Positions 1 to 8,527 of a stretch of 64,000 nt of DNA are shown here, in pieces. The DNA is from Bradyrhizobium sp. NDS-1 (GTDB lineage: Bacteria > Pseudomonadota > Alphaproteobacteria > Rhizobiales > Xanthobacteraceae). Location of the stretch: positions 7,239,501 through 7,303,500 of the forward strand of contig NZ_CP136628.1 of NCBI RefSeq assembly GCF_032918005.1, written 5' to 3'. Position 1 is the stretch's first letter. Each line of letters begins with the position of its first letter. Below the pieces are notes generated by a model that saw only the letters and a list, made by a program, of their open reading frames with translations, did no database searches and was not told the origin of the DNA. The translations under genes and the position numbers were made by a program.

Positions 1-1
1 G

Positions 2-1003
<1,002 letters not shown>

Positions 1004-1018
1004 CGGGCCGATCGCCTG

Positions 1019-1312
1019 CTAGAGACCGAGCACCACCTCGCCCGAAACGGCATCCGTCACACCGCGGCCGTTGCCCTGGTCCTCGAGCACCGACCTGAAA
1101 CTATCGAGGGTCTTGATCATTGCTGGTCGTGCCGCGAGCAGCGCATCCTGGCTGGACCATGTGCCGATGAGGCAGAAGGTCTGCTCGCCGGTCTTGATGA
1201 TGACGCCATGCTCGAGGCCAGGCCATTTGGCCTTGCCGTTCCGGTGCGCGTCGAGGAAGGCGGCTTCCTCGCCCGGCTTCACCCTGAACTTCACCACATT
1301 GTAAACCTGCAT
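1019..1312 (-). CDS. Antibiotic biosynthesis monooxygenase (ABM)-like small protein
   Basis: A 97-residue protein that looks like a single dimeric alpha-beta barrel domain of the ABM type. It opens with a beta strand (MQVYNVVKFRVKPG), followed by a helix rich in Ala/Glu and a second strand around GEQTFCLIGTWSS. Such proteins act as small monooxygenases or as ligand- or heme-binding dimers, and the substrate cannot be inferred here. I chose the ATG at 1312 because GGAGG lies 7 bases upstream on the minus strand; the open frame extends further up but has no ribosome site. It is monocistronic and converges on the ygiQ-like gene. Confidence 0.75.
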   Translation of the reverse strand: MQVYNVVKFRVKPGEEAAFLDAHRNGKAKWPGLEHGVIIKTGEQTFCLIGTWSSQDALLAARPAMIKTLDSFRSVLEDQGNGRGVTDAVSGEVVLGL

Positions 1313-1567
1313 GATGCGCCTCCAAAAAATGGATGGATGAAAACCGGCGCCGCGCGAGGTGAGGGACAAAAAGTCCACGCGGTGTCCGGCTGATTGTTGT
1401 CCTCGCGCGCGGCGGCGTCACCGTGACAAATCAGCATGGCGGCCTCGGTCCTTGGGCTCACCGAAACAAAAAAGTCGAAAACAACCCCATGCACAGTAGC
1501 CGGCATGAGCGGGATCAATGGGTTAGCGCGCAGCAAAATCGGGGGATTGTCATCGGGCCTTGGCCAT

Positions 1568-1606
1568 TTGACATTTGAGCATCACGTAACATATAGAGTT
1601 ACATGA
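1568..1606 (+). promoter_or_regulatory. Promoter and candidate autoregulatory operator of the Rrf2 gene
   Basis: A perfect -35 hexamer TTGACA (1568-1573) is followed 18 bases later by TATAGA (1592-1597). Across the -10 lies an inverted repeat, TCACGTAAC (1582-1590), a 7-base spacer and GTTACATGA (1598-1606), with eight of nine positions paired. The right arm contains the ATG of the Rrf2 gene. Expected initiation would fall at or next to the start codon, giving a nearly leaderless mRNA. Repression by the Rrf2 product itself is an inference from position and symmetry. Confidence 0.6.
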
Positions 1607-2061
1607 AACGAGATTCCCGGCTGTCCGGCGTGCTCCATGTGCTCTTGCACATGAAGCAACAACCCGGCCCGTTCACGTCCGAGACCCTTGCGAAAGCCAT
1701 GGACACCAACCCGGTGGTGATCCGCCGCATCATGGCCGGGCTGCGCGACCTCGGTTACGTCCGCTCCGAGAAGGGGCATGGCGGCGGCTGGACGCTTGCC
1801 TGCGACCTGTCGAAGGTGACGCTGCGCGATGTCTACAACGCGCTCGGCAGTCCCTCGCTGCTGGCCATGGGCAATCGCACGGAGGCGCCGGGCTGCCTCG
1901 TCGAGCAGGCCGTCAACGCCGCGCTCGACCAAGCCTTTCACGATGCCGAGGCTCTGCTGCTGTCGCGGCTCGGCGAGGTGACGCTGGCGATGCTGAGCGA
2001 GGATTTTCGCAAGCGCCTCGGCTCCCGCAAGCTTCAAGGCATCAGCGCGCATCACGCCTGA
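1603..2061 (+). CDS. Rrf2 family transcriptional regulator
   Basis: A 152-residue winged-helix regulator of the Rrf2 family. The N-terminal half carries the helix-turn-helix (roughly residues 22-50, with [21 protein letters not shown]) and the wing with [16 protein letters not shown], both hallmarks of the family. The dimerisation helix follows. Only one cysteine (in EAPGCLVEQ, about residue 105) lies where iron-sulfur Rrf2 proteins such as IscR and NsrR have three, so it probably does not hold a canonical 2Fe-2S cluster. It resembles the YwnA-like branch. The start codon overlaps a palindrome, suggesting autoregulation. The methyltransferase gene begins 25 bases downstream on the same strand and is probably co-transcribed. 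Confidence 0.88.
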   Translation: MKRDSRLSGVLHVLLHMKQQPGPFTSETLAKAMDTNPVVIRRIMAGLRDLGYVRSEKGHGGGWTLACDLSKVTLRDVYNALGSPSLLAMGNRTEAPGCLVEQAVNAALDQAFHDAEALLLSRLGEVTLAMLSEDFRKRLGSRKLQGISAHHA

Positions 2062-2086
2062 TGCCGGCTTCAGCAAGGACAACGCA

Positions 2087-2770
2087 ATGACCAGCATTCA
2101 AGATATGTTCTCCGATCCGCAAGCGGTGGCGACCTACACCAAGGGACCGCCGCGCTTCGTTCCCGGCTACAATTCCATGCTGTCGATGGCGGCGATCCTG
2201 CTGGCCGAGCGCGCGCGTGAGGATGCACGGATCCTCGTGCTCGGTGCCGGCGGCGGCCTCGAGTTGAAGACGTTTGCGCAGGCGCAGCCCGCCTGGCGTT
2301 TCGACGGCGTGGATCCGTCTGCGGCGATGCTGGCGCTCGCCCGGCAAACCCTGGGCCCGCTCGCATCGCGCGCACATCTTCATCAGGGCTATATCGACGA
2401 CGCGCCGCAGGGACCGTTCGACGGTGCCAGCTGCCTGCTCACCCTGCACTTCGTGGACGTCGCGGAGCGACGCCGCATTGCCTCGGAAATCCGCCGCCGG
2501 CTCAAACCGGGCGCCGCCTTCGTGGTCGCGCATTTGAGCGCGCCCGACGGCGAGAAGGAACGTCCGCTGTGGCTATCGCGGTACTCCGCGTTCCTGGCCG
2601 CCTCCGGCGTCGAGCCCGACAAGGCCGCGGCCGCGCGAAACGCCGTCACCAACCACCTGGAAATTTTGGAGCCCGCGCAGGACGAGGCGGTTTTGCGCGA
2701 TGCCGGCTTCTCCGAGCCGACCCTGTTCTATACCGGATTCACGTTCCGAGGGTGGGTGGCCTACGCCTGA
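2087..2770 (+). CDS. Class I SAM-dependent methyltransferase
   Basis: A 227-residue Rossmann-fold methyltransferase. Motif I is ILVLGAGGGLELKTFA near residue 48, binding S-adenosylmethionine. The acidic end of strand 2 is in FDGVDPSAAMLALAR, and the post-II region is GPFDGASCLLTLHFV. The C-terminus has a typical small-molecule methyltransferase cap. Its substrate is unknown. It lies directly behind the Rrf2 regulator, and the pair probably forms a two-gene operon in which the regulator controls the enzyme. No membrane segment or signal peptide is seen. Confidence 0.85.
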   Translation: MTSIQDMFSDPQAVATYTKGPPRFVPGYNSMLSMAAILLAERAREDARILVLGAGGGLELKTFAQAQPAWRFDGVDPSAAMLALARQTLGPLASRAHLHQGYIDDAPQGPFDGASCLLTLHFVDVAERRRIASEIRRRLKPGAAFVVAHLSAPDGEKERPLWLSRYSAFLAASGVEPDKAAAARNAVTNHLEILEPAQDEAVLRDAGFSEPTLFYTGFTFRGWVAYA

Positions 2771-3010
2771 GGCGGCACGGCTTCGCCAACCCAGCCGGGC
2801 ATCAGGCAATGCCGGATAAGCCCGGGCGCGCAGTCACGATTCACTAGCCCGCGCGTCCGCTCTGGCTTCCAAACCGGACGTCGCCAGCTTCGCCCTGGCG
2901 AATCGGCGCCGGCCAATAAGTGACATAGTCACGGACTGGTCTAGGATGACCGCCAACTGAGCGGCGAGCAATGAAGGGCGCTCAGGCGCCTGGATCTCTC
3001 TTTACCGGGG

Positions 3011-3547
3011 ATGCAAATGACCAGTGAGCAAAGCCACAAAATACACCTAAGTCTCGAGGATGAGCAGCGGTTGCAGGAACTTCGTGCGCAAAAGCCGGCT
3101 CGCAACATACCCAAACCTGCTCTAACGCCGGGAGCAATGCTGGCCGACCGGGTTGCCGAAACGGTCGGCTCCTGGCGCTTCATCATCATCCAGAGCGGAC
3201 TACTCGGCCTCTGGATCATTCTGAACACGACAGCATTGATTGAGAGTTGGGACCCTTATCCCTTTATCTTGCTGAATCTGGTCCTTTCTTTCCAAGCAGC
3301 ATACGCGGCGCCCATCATCATGATGAGCCAGAATCGTCAATCCGAGATTGACCGCAGACATGCCGAGCACGACTATCGAATCAATGTGAAGGCCGAACTC
3401 GAAATCGAACTGTTGCACAACAAGATTGACGCCTTGCGTGAGCAGGAAATCCTGAAGTTGCTCAACATCATTCAGCGCTTGTCCGCTCACCTCGCGCCCG
3501 AGCTTGTTGCAGCTATCGGGGCCGAAGCCGTGCCGGGGCGGTCCTAG
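3011..3547 (+). CDS. DUF1003 family membrane protein
   Basis: A 178-residue protein with the DUF1003 signature. Two predicted membrane helices (about residues 55-75 and 82-105) are joined by the conserved WDPYPFILLNLVLS segment and followed by PIIMMSQNRQ and a charged helix rich in DRRHAEHDY. The cytoplasmic C-terminal part is predicted coiled coil. The function of DUF1003 proteins is not established. Two in-frame ATGs (3011 and 3017) are possible; the second is better spaced from a GGGG tract. It stands alone, with no close partner on either side. Confidence 0.82.
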   Translation: MQMTSEQSHKIHLSLEDEQRLQELRAQKPARNIPKPALTPGAMLADRVAETVGSWRFIIIQSGLLGLWIILNTTALIESWDPYPFILLNLVLSFQAAYAAPIIMMSQNRQSEIDRRHAEHDYRINVKAELEIELLHNKIDALREQEILKLLNIIQRLSAHLAPELVAAIGAEAVPGRS

Positions 3548-3759
3548 ATGATCCTGCTCGACCTACGTGCTTTCCAATACCGGCGGTCAGCGAGCGCGAA
3601 TACGAATCAAGAAGCTGCGTGAATATCCCGAACCGTCATTAAGGGACAGCGCCGCTGAGGCATCTGGTCATCGGCCCAAAATAGACCTTGCATCGCGTGC
3701 GCAAGGGGTGGCTGATGTCAGCGTGAGCGCGCCACGCTGCTGAACTGCCGGAGGGCGCA

Positions 3760-3924
3760 ATGAAGAATTACGTAAACCACGAAAACATCAGACGTTATGA
3801 GAAGCTCATCGCCATCAGTGAAGGTGACCCGTCGCGCGATGAAGCACGGCATCAGACGCTGTTGCGCCTCCTAGCCGAGGAAAAAGCCAAGGACGTGCGG
3901 CCGGACGACAGGCCGACCATCTGA
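3760..3924 (+). CDS. Small conserved-looking hydrophilic protein, 54 aa
   Basis: A short frame that starts at an ATG preceded by GGAGG at ideal spacing and ends in TGA at 3922. The 54-residue product is charged and probably helical, beginning MKNYVNHENIRRYEKLIA and containing an EEKAKD stretch near the end. It has no cysteine, signal peptide or membrane helix. Similar short proteins are frequent in Bradyrhizobium, but I cannot name a family. Support comes from the ribosome site, codon use and protein-like composition. Confidence 0.6.
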   Translation: MKNYVNHENIRRYEKLIAISEGDPSRDEARHQTLLRLLAEEKAKDVRPDDRPTI

Positions 3925-4094
3925 TCTGGACCGCCATAGGCGACGCAATCCAATTCGCTCCGAGTTCCGTTCCGGGGCAATCGCGTCCGTTTGCCGCTTA
4001 CTCGCACATGGAAGAGTTTCTTCTTACGTTCGCGGAACCATTGTTCCTCGAGTCCATTGGCTCACTGACACAAGCTTCATTCAGGAGATACTTC

Positions 4095-4400
4095 ATGAGA
4101 ATATTCACAGTCTTGGCAGCCGCAGCCAGTACACTCATCGTGACGGCTGCTTCGGCAGCACCGCTTACCCTCAGCACGTCGTCCGCGCCGGAGAGCAGCC
4201 TCCAAAACGTTCGCATGGTCTGCAACGAAGACGGACGGTGCTGGCGCGAGCGCAGCGAAAGACGCGTCATCATCCGCGAAGGCCGCGATGCCTACGGATA
4301 TGCACCTCGTGAGCGCTACCTCGAGCGGCGCGGCTATGAGGAACGCAGCGGCGTTGGCTTCCGCGCTCCGGGCGTAAGTGTCGGTATCGGCACCTACTGA
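4095..4400 (+). CDS. Small secreted protein, Arg/Tyr-rich
   Basis: A 101-residue exported protein. A clear signal peptide covers about residues 1-23 (basic start, Ala/Leu/Val core, cleavage after ASA). The mature part has one possible disulfide pair (MVCNEDGRCW) and an Arg/Glu/Tyr-rich tail ending in VGIGTY, a pattern common in small periplasmic proteins of Bradyrhizobium. I chose the ATG at 4095 because AGGAGA precedes it and the signal peptide begins there. A GGAAC with a CATT 16 bases later (4033-4057) is a weak candidate for an EcfG promoter. A terminator hairpin follows the stop. Function unknown. Confidence 0.75.
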   Translation: MRIFTVLAAAASTLIVTAASAAPLTLSTSSAPESSLQNVRMVCNEDGRCWRERSERRVIIREGRDAYGYAPRERYLERRGYEERSGVGFRAPGVSVGIGTY

Positions 4401-4421
4401 GCGGCGAAGCGAGTGAATTCA

Positions 4422-4452
4422 AAAGGTCGCGGTGCAAACCGCGGCCTTTTTT
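4422..4452 (+). terminator. Rho-independent terminator after the small secreted protein gene
   Basis: An AAGGTCGCGG / CCGCGGCCTT stem with one G-U type pair and a six-base loop is followed by a run of T residues. It lies 22 bases behind the stop of the gene ending at 4400. Confidence 0.8.
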
Positions 4453-4562
4453 GCTGGTCTCAGGTGATCGGCCGGCAAGTGATGCCGGCTCGGCTGGAGC
4501 GCCGCACGCACGACTTGCCGTCGATCCCGCGACCGAAACCTAGATCTCTCGCAGGCCCAAGC

Positions 4563-5753
4563 TCACGCTGCCGCGACGACCGAGCCGAGTGGCACGTCCA
4601 GTGCGTAAACGAATCCGCTCCGTTCATATGCGAGGCTCACCTGCCCCGTCAGTTGCTGGCCGAGAGACCCCATCATCCGGGTGCCGAAACTCCGGCGTGT
4701 TGGCGGTTCGACCGGGGGGCCGCCCCTTTCGGTCCAGACAAGGCGAAGCCTCTGCTTCACCTCATCAATCGCCCACGAAATCTCGACGCGGCCTGTCGGG
4801 ACGGACAGCGCGCCGAACTTGGTGGTGTTGGTGCACAGTTCGTTGAACGTCATCGCAAGCGCAATGACGGCGACGGAGGTAATCCTTATATCCGGTCCAT
4901 TGAAGTGGAAGCGTCGGTCTCCCTGACTGTCGTAGGGCTCCGTTGCGCTGCTCAGCGTGTGGGTCAAGCTCGCATCGGCCCAACTCACCTGCATCAGGAG
5001 ATCATGGGCTCGCCCCAAGGCGAGCAGCCTGCCCTCCATGGCTTTCTGTCCATGCTCGATGCTCGGCGCTCCGCGGAAGCTCTGGGACGCGATCGCACTC
5101 ACCATGGCAAGCGTGTTCTTGACGCGATGATGCAGCTCTCCGAGGATCAGCTTCTGCAACTTGTCGGCGGCACTTCGCTGCTCGGCATCGATACCGGCCT
5201 GAACGATCATAGCCCTTGCGTCGATCTCGGCCTGTTCGAGCAGCAAGCGAAGGCTGTCGTTCTCGGCAGACAGAGAAGCCTCCTGCTCCGACCGGGAGGT
5301 GGGCGCAGCGGTCCGCGCGGCGTCAAATATCGTACTTGGCGTCCAGTCGCCTGCCGTCGGAACGATCTGCAAAGCACCTGCGCCGACCATGGCCTTAAGC
5401 TCGGTGATCATTTGCTCGACACCGAGCGGTTTACCGAAAAATCTGCTGTCCGCTGGCCGTTCCGCCTCGGACGGCTTCACCTGGCCGGACACCAGAATGA
5501 TCTTGATCGAGGGCCAGCGCTCGTGCACCGCATGGGCGAGCTTGAGGCCATCGATACTGCCGGGCATCTGAATGTCGGTCAGTAGCAGCGAGATGTCCGA
5601 TCGGGACTCCAGAACCGAGATCGCCTCGTCGGCATTGATCGCCTCTATGGGACAGAACCCGGCATCCTCCACGATGTCGACCGCACGCATCCGCAGGATC
5701 ATCTCGTCCTCCACGACGAGAACGTTCGGCACCTGGATTGGATCTGTCGACAT
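4563..5753 (-). CDS. Response-regulator / HWE-family histidine kinase fusion
   Basis: A 396-residue soluble protein with a receiver domain at the N-terminus (about 10-125) and a kinase at the C-terminus. The receiver has the acidic pair VVEDE, the phospho-acceptor Asp60 in LLLTDIQMPG and Lys108. A coiled-coil linker (about 155-200) leads to the H-box GELHHRVKN (His208/209). The ATP-binding region has the N-box ELCTNTTKFGALS and the WTERGGP and FGTRMM motifs, which identify the HWE/HisKA_2 class. With no membrane segment it should be cytoplasmic and receive phosphate through its receiver. HWE kinases often feed the PhyR-EcfG general stress response; that link is inference here, since phyR is not in the window. 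Confidence 0.9.
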   Translation of the reverse strand: MSTDPIQVPNVLVVEDEMILRMRAVDIVEDAGFCPIEAINADEAISVLESRSDISLLLTDIQMPGSIDGLKLAHAVHERWPSIKIILVSGQVKPSEAERPADSRFFGKPLGVEQMITELKAMVGAGALQIVPTAGDWTPSTIFDAARTAAPTSRSEQEASLSAENDSLRLLLEQAEIDARAMIVQAGIDAEQRSAADKLQKLILGELHHRVKNTLAMVSAIASQSFRGAPSIEHGQKAMEGRLLALGRAHDLLMQVSWADASLTHTLSSATEPYDSQGDRRFHFNGPDIRITSVAVIALAMTFNELCTNTTKFGALSVPTGRVEISWAIDEVKQRLRLVWTERGGPPVEPPTRRSFGTRMMGSLGQQLTGQVSLAYERSGFVYALDVPLGSVVAAA

Positions 5754-5999
5754 GGTGATCTCGCTCTCTCTCGGCGGGGCCCGAGCGGTCTCGGCACCCG
5801 CGCAATGCTCTAGGCCGATTGCCCTTGACCGACGTCCGCACCCATTGCTGCGCTTCTCGGGCGGAGAAGGCCAGCCAATTCGCCTGCGTCAGCAGGTATC
5901 TCGTCTCGGCGCGACGGCCTGATCACGACCACGCGGGTCGGACGGGAAGCACTGGAGGGTTGGGCTGATCCCTCAAGAGCGGACTGACGGACGACCGAT

Positions 6000-6251
6000 C
6001 TAACGCCGGGCAGTCACGAGGCGAGCTTCCTGGATCTTCGTTCCAGCACCGGCGTGTCGCAAGCAGGACGTGGTAAGGTCCGGCCAGACCTGTGCCGAGC
6101 AGTCCGTTGAAGCGGCCTGGATTGCGAGCCGGTCCCCTTTGGCCAGTGCCTGAAGCTCATCCGCTTGCACTTTTGGAGCAAAAGCCGGCAAAGCGATCAC
6201 CGACGCTCCAAGGAGTACGAAAGCCGCGAGGGATGACAGAGATCCTACCAT
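6000..6251 (-). CDS. Small exported protein with a conserved Cys pair
   Basis: An 83-residue protein with a signal peptide (MVGSLSSLAAFVLLGASVIA, ending near AFA). The mature part has the pattern KGDRL...CSAQVWPDLTTSCL, a Cys-(x)nW-P-Cys arrangement seen in many small secreted proteins of Bradyrhizobium. The ATG at 6251 fits the signal peptide; the upstream GTG would add a non-signal extension. An EcfG-like promoter (GGAAC-N17-GTT) lies about 60 bases upstream, so stress induction is plausible. Function unknown. Confidence 0.65.
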   Translation of the reverse strand: MVGSLSSLAAFVLLGASVIALPAFAPKVQADELQALAKGDRLAIQAASTDCSAQVWPDLTTSCLRHAGAGTKIQEARLVTARR

Positions 6252-6307
6252 TTTTGTTCTGCTGACTTTTTCTCGTCGACCCTGCACGTCTGAGGATCCG
6301 GCATGAC

Positions 6308-6332
6308 AACAACCATAACGAGATATTGTTCC
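6308..6332 (-). promoter_or_regulatory. Candidate EcfG (general stress sigma) promoter
   Basis: On the minus strand GGAAC (6332-6328) is followed by 17 bases and GTT (6310-6308). This matches the alphaproteobacterial EcfG consensus GGAAC-N16/17-CGTT except at the C. It lies in front of the small exported protein gene starting at 6251. Confidence 0.45.
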
Positions 6333-6470
6333 AGTTTCTCAACTCTGCCGTTTGGCTTTACCCATTCCTGTGGCTGGTGCGCCGCGAGTATCCAGCGGAG
6401 CGACGCGCGCTGACACAACAGATTTGAACCATTGGCCCTGCCGATCGTCTTCCTCCGTGGAGGACAACAG

Positions 6471-6629
6471 ATGATGGAAGACCAATTGGCGCGCCAGGAG
6501 CAGATCGCTTCTCGTTTAGAGCAATCCAAGCGCCTGCTGCGGGCTGCGAAAAGCCCCACGACCACGCAGCGCATTGGGAAGCTGATCAGTGCCCTTGAGC
6601 GGGAGCAAGCGGAAGAAGGCGAAAGATAA
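6471..6629 (+). CDS. Small helical protein, 52 aa
   Basis: A 52-residue, strongly charged and probably all-helical protein, rich in Gln, Arg and Glu (MMEDQLARQEQIASRLEQ...). It has no signal peptide, cysteine or membrane segment. The ATG at 6471 was chosen because GGAGG lies about 8 bases upstream; the frame is open further up but that part looks non-coding. I cannot assign a family. It may be coiled coil and act by protein-protein contact, which is only an inference from composition. Confidence 0.55.
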   Translation: MMEDQLARQEQIASRLEQSKRLLRAAKSPTTTQRIGKLISALEREQAEEGER

Positions 6630-6876
6630 TCACCGCTCGCGGCCGCGAACCCGCCCCGGGTCAGGCTTGCGCCGGCACGGGGCGTCACGCGTCGAACGGT
6701 AGCGACGGGTCGCAGCTCCCACGCGACGAACCGAAAGAGACCCGCCAGCGATCATCGGCACCGCCGCCGTTAACCCTGTCGGCAAATGATTCGCCGTGGG
6801 TCGGCGGCCGCCGGCAAAGTTGCCTTATTGGCGCGGAGAATTTCCCGCGGGGGCTAACTTGGGTTAGAGGCGCGTA

Positions 6877-7350
6877 ATGCTGAGAATGGCGCTGTTGGGC
6901 CTCCTCATCCTGTTGAGCGTGGGAATGCTGTCAGCCATGGAGCTCAGCACTCCACCGCGTCGCTCCGCCGCGATCGTCCAGCCGCCTGCCGAAAGCACAG
7001 GCATCTCTGCTACGCATGACGCGCTAGAGAAGGCGGATCGCCTCGAAGTTGCCGCGGTAAGCAGCGCGATGCCGATGGCGCCAACGTCGGTCGACACCCC
7101 CGTTGCTCCGCAGGACGTCCATGTCGGTTCGCCCGCGCCGGCGCCGATCGTCCGTCAGCGAAACAAGCCGAAGTCCGTCGCCACCGCCGAACCTCCCAAG
7201 CCCAAGCCCAAGCCAAAGCCAACAGCAGCTGTCGTCAAGCGAACAGCCAATGTTCAGCGTGCAAAGGCCGCCAGCGAGAGCGAGTCCTGTCGGCTCAAGG
7301 CGTTCGGCGGCTTGCTCAAAGCGCTGAATTTGGCCCGCTGCGAAATCTGA
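6877..7350 (+). CDS. Membrane-anchored or exported Pro/Lys-rich protein
   Basis: A 157-residue protein with an N-terminal hydrophobic segment (about 3-20) that is either an anchor or a signal peptide. A low-complexity Ala/Pro/Thr/Val-rich central part follows, with a tract of alternating Lys-Pro near residue 108. The C-terminus is short and structured with two cysteines (ESCRLKAFGGLLKALNLARCEI). Such an alternating Lys-Pro tract can span the periplasm or peptidoglycan, as in TonB-like linkers, but no TonB domain is present. GAGG precedes the ATG. It is followed by a hairpin terminator. No function can be assigned. Confidence 0.6.
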   Translation: MLRMALLGLLILLSVGMLSAMELSTPPRRSAAIVQPPAESTGISATHDALEKADRLEVAAVSSAMPMAPTSVDTPVAPQDVHVGSPAPAPIVRQRNKPKSVATAEPPKPKPKPKPTAAVVKRTANVQRAKAASESESCRLKAFGGLLKALNLARCEI

Positions 7351-7390
7351 GGGCGCCACAAGCAGCCGAGCCGGTGCCTGCTTCCTCCAG

Positions 7391-7417
7391 GAGCCGCTTA
7401 CTGGCACGCGGCTCTTT
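7391..7417 (+). terminator. Hairpin terminator
   Basis: GAGCCGC and GCGGCTC form a 7-bp stem with a 10-base loop, followed by TTT. It lies about 40 bases after the stop at 7350. Confidence 0.5.
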
Positions 7418-7467
7418 CCCTCGGCCGGCGTCTCGCAAATTCTCCCCTTCGTCCATATGTTGCCCGC

Positions 7468-8490
7468 ATGAAAAAGATCGGATTCCTCTCCTTCGGGCAC
7501 TGGACGCCCTCGCCGCAATCGCAGACCCGCTCTGCCAGCGATACGCTTCTGCAATCGATCGAGCTGGCCGTGGCGGCCGAGCAGCTCGGGGCCGACGGCG
7601 CCTATTTTCGCGTGCATCACTTTGCGCGCCAGCTCGCCTCGCCCTTTCCGCTGCTTGCGGCCGTCGGCGCCAGGACCAGCAGGATCGAGATCGGCACGGC
7701 CGTGATCGACATGCGCTACGAGAATCCGCTCTACATGGTGGAGGACGCCGGAAGCGCCGACCTCATCGCCGGCGGCCGGTTGCAGCTCGGCATCAGCCGC
7801 GGCTCGCCCGAGCAGGTGATCGACGGCTGGCGCTATTTCGGCTATCGGCCGGCCGAGGGCCAGAGCGACGCCGACATGGGACGGCGTCACGCCGAAGTCT
7901 TTCTCGACCTCCTGCGCGGCGAAGGCTTTGCCGAGCCCAATCCGCAGCCGATGTTTCCCAATCCGCCGGGACTGCTGCGCCTCGAGCCGCATGCGCAGGG
8001 CTTGCGCGAGCGGATCTGGTGGGGCGCCGGCTCGAATGCGACCGCCATGTGGGCGGCCAAGCTCGGCATGAACCTGCAGAGCTCGACGCTGAAGAACGAC
8101 GAGACGGGCGAGGCCTTTCACGTACAGCAGGCCGCACAAATCCGCACCTACCGCGCGGCGTGGAAGGAAGCCGGCCACGTCCGCGAGCCCCGCGTCTCCG
8201 TCAGCCGCAGCATCTTCGCGCTGATGAACGATCGCGACCGCGCCTATTTCGGCGGGGAGCGCGGCGGCGAGGACCAGATCGGCTTCATCGACCCGCAGAC
8301 CCGGGCCATCTTCGGCCGGAGTTATGCCGCCGAGCCCGACGTGCTGATCGAGCAACTCAAGCAGGACGAAGCCATCGCCGAGGCGGATACGTTGCTGCTG
8401 ACGATCCCGAACCAGCTCGGCGTCGACTACTGCGCGCATGCGATCGAGGCCATACTGAAGCACGTGGCCCCCGCGCTGGGGTGGCGTTGA
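7468..8490 (+). CDS. LLM class flavin-dependent oxidoreductase (luciferase-like)
   Basis: A 340-residue TIM-barrel flavoprotein of the bacterial luciferase-like monooxygenase class. Recognisable parts are the N-terminal strand MKKIGFLSFGHW, the helix with AVAAEQLGADGAYFRVHHF, the strand RIEIGTAVIDMRYENPLYMVEDA, and the glycine-rich FMN-contact segment GGRLQLGISRGSPEQV. Such enzymes use reduced FMN (or F420) and oxygen to oxidise a small organic substrate, which cannot be named here. It has no signal peptide. The next gene is convergent, leaving about 38 bases between stops. Confidence 0.88.
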   Translation: MKKIGFLSFGHWTPSPQSQTRSASDTLLQSIELAVAAEQLGADGAYFRVHHFARQLASPFPLLAAVGARTSRIEIGTAVIDMRYENPLYMVEDAGSADLIAGGRLQLGISRGSPEQVIDGWRYFGYRPAEGQSDADMGRRHAEVFLDLLRGEGFAEPNPQPMFPNPPGLLRLEPHAQGLRERIWWGAGSNATAMWAAKLGMNLQSSTLKNDETGEAFHVQQAAQIRTYRAAWKEAGHVREPRVSVSRSIFALMNDRDRAYFGGERGGEDQIGFIDPQTRAIFGRSYAAEPDVLIEQLKQDEAIAEADTLLLTIPNQLGVDYCAHAIEAILKHVAPALGWR

Positions 8491-8527
8491 CATCAGCTCG
8501 CGCCGCACGACCAGAAGTCCGCGGCCT

